DNA of 64,000 bases, from positions 7,508-71,507 of the forward strand of contig QHSX01000052.1 in the NCBI GenBank assembly GCA_003221695.1, read 5' to 3'. Position 1 is the stretch's first letter. Each line of letters opens with the position of its first letter. Source of the stretch: Candidatus Rokuibacteriota bacterium (lineage in GTDB: Bacteria > Methylomirabilota > Methylomirabilia > Rokubacteriales > CSP1-6). The notes under the pieces were generated by a model. The model was not told the DNA's origin, searched no databases, and worked only from the letters and a program-made list of their open reading frames with translations. Shown one piece after another: positions 61,954 to 64,000 of this stretch. The translations under genes were made by a program, and so were the position numbers.

Positions 61954-63027
61954 ATGCTGTTTGACAAGCTCCGTCAGATCGAAGAGCGGTCGAACGAGAT
62001 CGCTCGGGCGCTGTCCGATCCCGCCATCCTCGCGCGGCCGACCGAGTACGCGCGCCTCCGCAAGGAGCACGCCGAGACGGTTGAGATCGTCGACCGGTTC
62101 ACCGAGTACCGCGAGGTGCTCAAGCGGCTCGGCGAGGCGCGCCACCTCCTCTCGGAGGGCGGCGACCGCGAGCTCATGGACCTCGCGCAGGCCGAGGTGA
62201 ACGACCTCACCGCCCGCCAGACGGCGCTCGAGGACGAGCTGAAGCGCCTGCTCCTCCCGCGCGATCCCAACGACGCGAAGAACGTCTTCGTCGAGATCCG
62301 TGCCGGCGCCGGCGGCGAGGAGGCCGCGCTGTTCGCCGCGGACCTCGCGCGCATGTACACGAAGTACGCCGAGCGCCAGCGCTGGAAGATCGAGGTCATG
62401 GACGTCAGCACGACCGGTACGGGCGGCGTCAAGGAAGTGATCCTCTTCATCCAGGGGCGCGGCGCGTGGAGTCGGCTCAAGTTCGAGCGCGGCGTCCACC
62501 GTGTCCAGCGGGTCCCGGTCACGGAGGCGAGCGGGCGGATCCACACCTCGACCGTCACCGTCGCCGTACTGCCCGAGGCGGCGGACGTCGACGTCAAGAT
62601 CGACGAGAAGGACCTCAAGGTCGATGTGTACCGCTCCTCCGGGCCGGGCGGGCAGGGCGTGAACACGACCGACTCGGCGGTGCGCGTCACGCACCTGCCG
62701 ACAGGGCTCGTCGTCACGTGCCAGGACGAGCGCTCGCAGCTGAAGAACCGGGCGAAGGCGATGCGCGTGCTCAAGGCCCGGCTCCTCGAGCGCGCGCAGC
62801 AGGAGCAGCAGGCGGCGATCGCCGCCGACCGCAGGAGCCAGGTGGGAACCGGCGAGCGGAGCGAACGGATCCGAACCTACAACTTTCCCCAGACGCGCGT
62901 CACCGACCACCGGATCGGCCTGACGCTCCACCGCCTCCCCGCCGTCCTCGAAGGCGACCTCGACGAGCTGATCGACGCGCTGACCGCAGCGGAGCAGGCG
63001 GATCAGCTCACGCGGGTGGCGAGCTGA
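61954..63027 (+). CDS. prfA: Peptide chain release factor 1
   Basis: 357 residues. The catalytic GGQ is in [17 protein letters not shown] (about 232); [15 protein letters not shown] and [20 protein letters not shown] are hallmark. ATG 61954 ([16 protein letters not shown]) matches family starts; TTG 61933 is in frame. Ends with a TGATG junction to prmC, which modifies the GGQ glutamine. Confidence 0.95.
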   Translation: MLFDKLRQIEERSNEIARALSDPAILARPTEYARLRKEHAETVEIVDRFTEYREVLKRLGEARHLLSEGGDRELMDLAQAEVNDLTARQTALEDELKRLLLPRDPNDAKNVFVEIRAGAGGEEAALFAADLARMYTKYAERQRWKIEVMDVSTTGTGGVKEVILFIQGRGAWSRLKFERGVHRVQRVPVTEASGRIHTSTVTVAVLPEAADVDVKIDEKDLKVDVYRSSGPGGQGVNTTDSAVRVTHLPTGLVVTCQDERSQLKNRAKAMRVLKARLLERAQQEQQAAIAADRRSQVGTGERSERIRTYNFPQTRVTDHRIGLTLHRLPAVLEGDLDELIDALTAAEQADQLTRVAS

Positions 63028-63902
63028 TGCGCGCGGCCCCCGTGACACCCACATGCCGCGCCGAGCTGACCGCCGCGGTCGACCTCCTCTCCGCCGCCGG
63101 GATTTCGGCCGCGCGGGTGGACGCCGAGTGGCTGCTCGCCGCCGTGCTCGGGGTCGGCCGCGTCGAGGCCCAGCTCGACCTCGATCGCCCGCTTCCCTCA
63201 CCGGTCGCCGCGCGCTACGCGGCGGCTGTCAGGCGGCGCGCGCGCCGTGAGCCCCTGCAGCAGGTCCTCGGCTGGGAGGCGTTCCGGGGGCTGCGGGTCC
63301 ACGTAACGGCGGACGTCCTCGTCCCGCGGCCCGAGACCGAGACGCTGGTCGAATGGGCCCTCGGGCTCTTGCCTCCCGCGGAGAACGGCGTCCGACTGCG
63401 CGCCCTCGACTTGGGCACGGGCTCGGGCGCGATCGCGTGTGCGCTCGCCGCGGAGCGAAGCGACGTCGACGTGGTTGCGATCGACGTGTCGTGGGCCGCG
63501 GCGGCCGTCGCGCGAGACAACGCGCGGCGGCTCGATCTCGGCGGTCGAGTCTCGGTCATCGTCGGTGACCTCGCCGACTCGCTGGGCCCGGCTTGGGCCG
63601 ACCTGATCGTGAGCAACCCGCCGTACCTGCCGAGCGCCATCGTCTCCGGCCTGGAGCCGGAGGTCAGCGTTCACGAGCCGCGCATGGCGCTGGACGGCGG
63701 CAGTGACGGGCTGACGGTCATCCGGCGCATCGTCGCATCCGCGCGCCGGGCGCTCCGCCCGGGCGCGCCGCTCGTTCTCGAATCCGCGGGCGGCGGCCAA
63801 GCCGGCGCCGTCGCGGGGCTCTGCCGGGTGGCCGGCTTCGCGAGCGTGGCCGTCCGCGCCGACCTCGCGGGCGTGGACCGGTTCGTCGCGGGGAGGGCGT
63901 GA
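63027..63902 (+). CDS. prmC: Release factor glutamine methyltransferase
   Basis: 291 residues. N-terminal helical domain recognising the factor, then the methyltransferase with LDLGTGSGAIACALA (SAM) and VSNPPYLPS (NPPY catalytic motif, about 197), plus VPRPETETLVEWAL. Coupled to prfA, its substrate, and to murA downstream. Confidence 0.94.
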   Translation: MRAAPVTPTCRAELTAAVDLLSAAGISAARVDAEWLLAAVLGVGRVEAQLDLDRPLPSPVAARYAAAVRRRARREPLQQVLGWEAFRGLRVHVTADVLVPRPETETLVEWALGLLPPAENGVRLRALDLGTGSGAIACALAAERSDVDVVAIDVSWAAAAVARDNARRLDLGGRVSVIVGDLADSLGPAWADLIVSNPPYLPSAIVSGLEPEVSVHEPRMALDGGSDGLTVIRRIVASARRALRPGAPLVLESAGGGQAGAVAGLCRVAGFASVAVRADLAGVDRFVAGRA

Positions 63903-64000
63903 TGCCGGCGCGGCTCGAGATCGAGGGCGGCGTCCCGCTCCGGGGCACCGTGAAGGTGAGCGCGGCCAAGAACGCGACCCTGCCGGCGATGGCCGCGGCA
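63902..64000 (+). CDS. murA: UDP-N-acetylglucosamine 1-carboxyvinyltransferase, partial
   Basis: 33 codons before the window edge. MPARLEIEGGVPLRGTVKVS followed by AAKNATLPAM matches the MurA N-terminus, with the catalytic Lys-Asn of (G/A)AKNA. ATG 63902 overlaps the prmC stop by one base. Confidence 0.88.
   Translation, partial: MPARLEIEGGVPLRGTVKVSAAKNATLPAMAAA

Overview
The window is a high-GC, densely packed bacterial chromosome segment with many 4-base ATGA/GTGA overlaps, frequent GTG starts and almost no long gaps. The mix of gene families suggests an uncultivated soil or subsurface lineage of the Rokubacteria/Methylomirabilota (NC10) kind. That placement is an inference from style and content; there is no rRNA or phylogenetic marker analysis behind it. 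I saw no rRNA, tRNA or CRISPR array.

Layout. 1-1260: small, unrecognised minus-strand genes (a charged protein running off the edge, a 52-residue zinc-ribbon protein, tiny membrane proteins), possibly a mobile remnant. 1346-4868: haem operon hemE-hemH-hemY. 4855-11641: a molybdenum hydroxylase large subunit without its partners, a DUF523 protein, an amino-acid permease-corA pair, and a BadF-type sugar kinase with a Cys-rich partner. 11889-18911: MlaC-like protein, sodium:solute symporter, an ECF sigma factor coupled to a remarkable anti-sigma/alkyltransferase fusion, small membrane proteins, NagZ, and two secreted small proteins. 18919-21191: divergent NamZ (DUF1343) and MurQ, which with NagZ and the BadF kinase make a dispersed peptidoglycan-recycling set. 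21335-29042: catabolic block (IlvD/Edd dehydratase, SDR, acyl-CoA dehydrogenase, alpha/beta hydrolase with a cyclase remnant, enoyl-CoA hydratase, thioesterase, P450 and its ferredoxin). 29253-34141: REC-PilZ regulator, lipoprotein, USP/CBS stress cluster. 34232-38449: gamma carbonic anhydrase, then type III polyketide synthase-methyltransferase-FAD oxidoreductase, RraA-like protein. 38446-39864: M23 peptidase.

39930-53214 is one long co-directional block: nuoL-nuoM-nuoN, a HAD phosphatase, glpD, a Ugp-type glycerol-3-phosphate transporter without its ATPase, a glycerophosphodiesterase and glpK. It joins glycerophosphodiester uptake and breakdown to quinone reduction and proton pumping. 53349-55067 holds the Fo part of ATP synthase only (atpZ-atpI-atpB-atpE), followed by the redox repressor rex, mfd, a SurA-like lipoprotein foldase, rho, rpmE, prfA, prmC and the start of murA.

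The most unusual item is 14208-15697: an ECF sigma factor translationally coupled to one protein that joins an anti-sigma zinc finger, an O6-alkylguanine-DNA alkyltransferase and an Ada-type four-Cys zinc domain. This looks like an alkylation-sensing sigma/anti-sigma switch in which the repair enzyme itself would be the anti-sigma factor. Other notable signals are an interspersed palindromic repeat family seen at four loci (in one case read into the end of NuoM, in another carried in a 137-bp duplication containing a decoy glpK start), several probable leaderless promoters, and strong palindromes before rex and rho.
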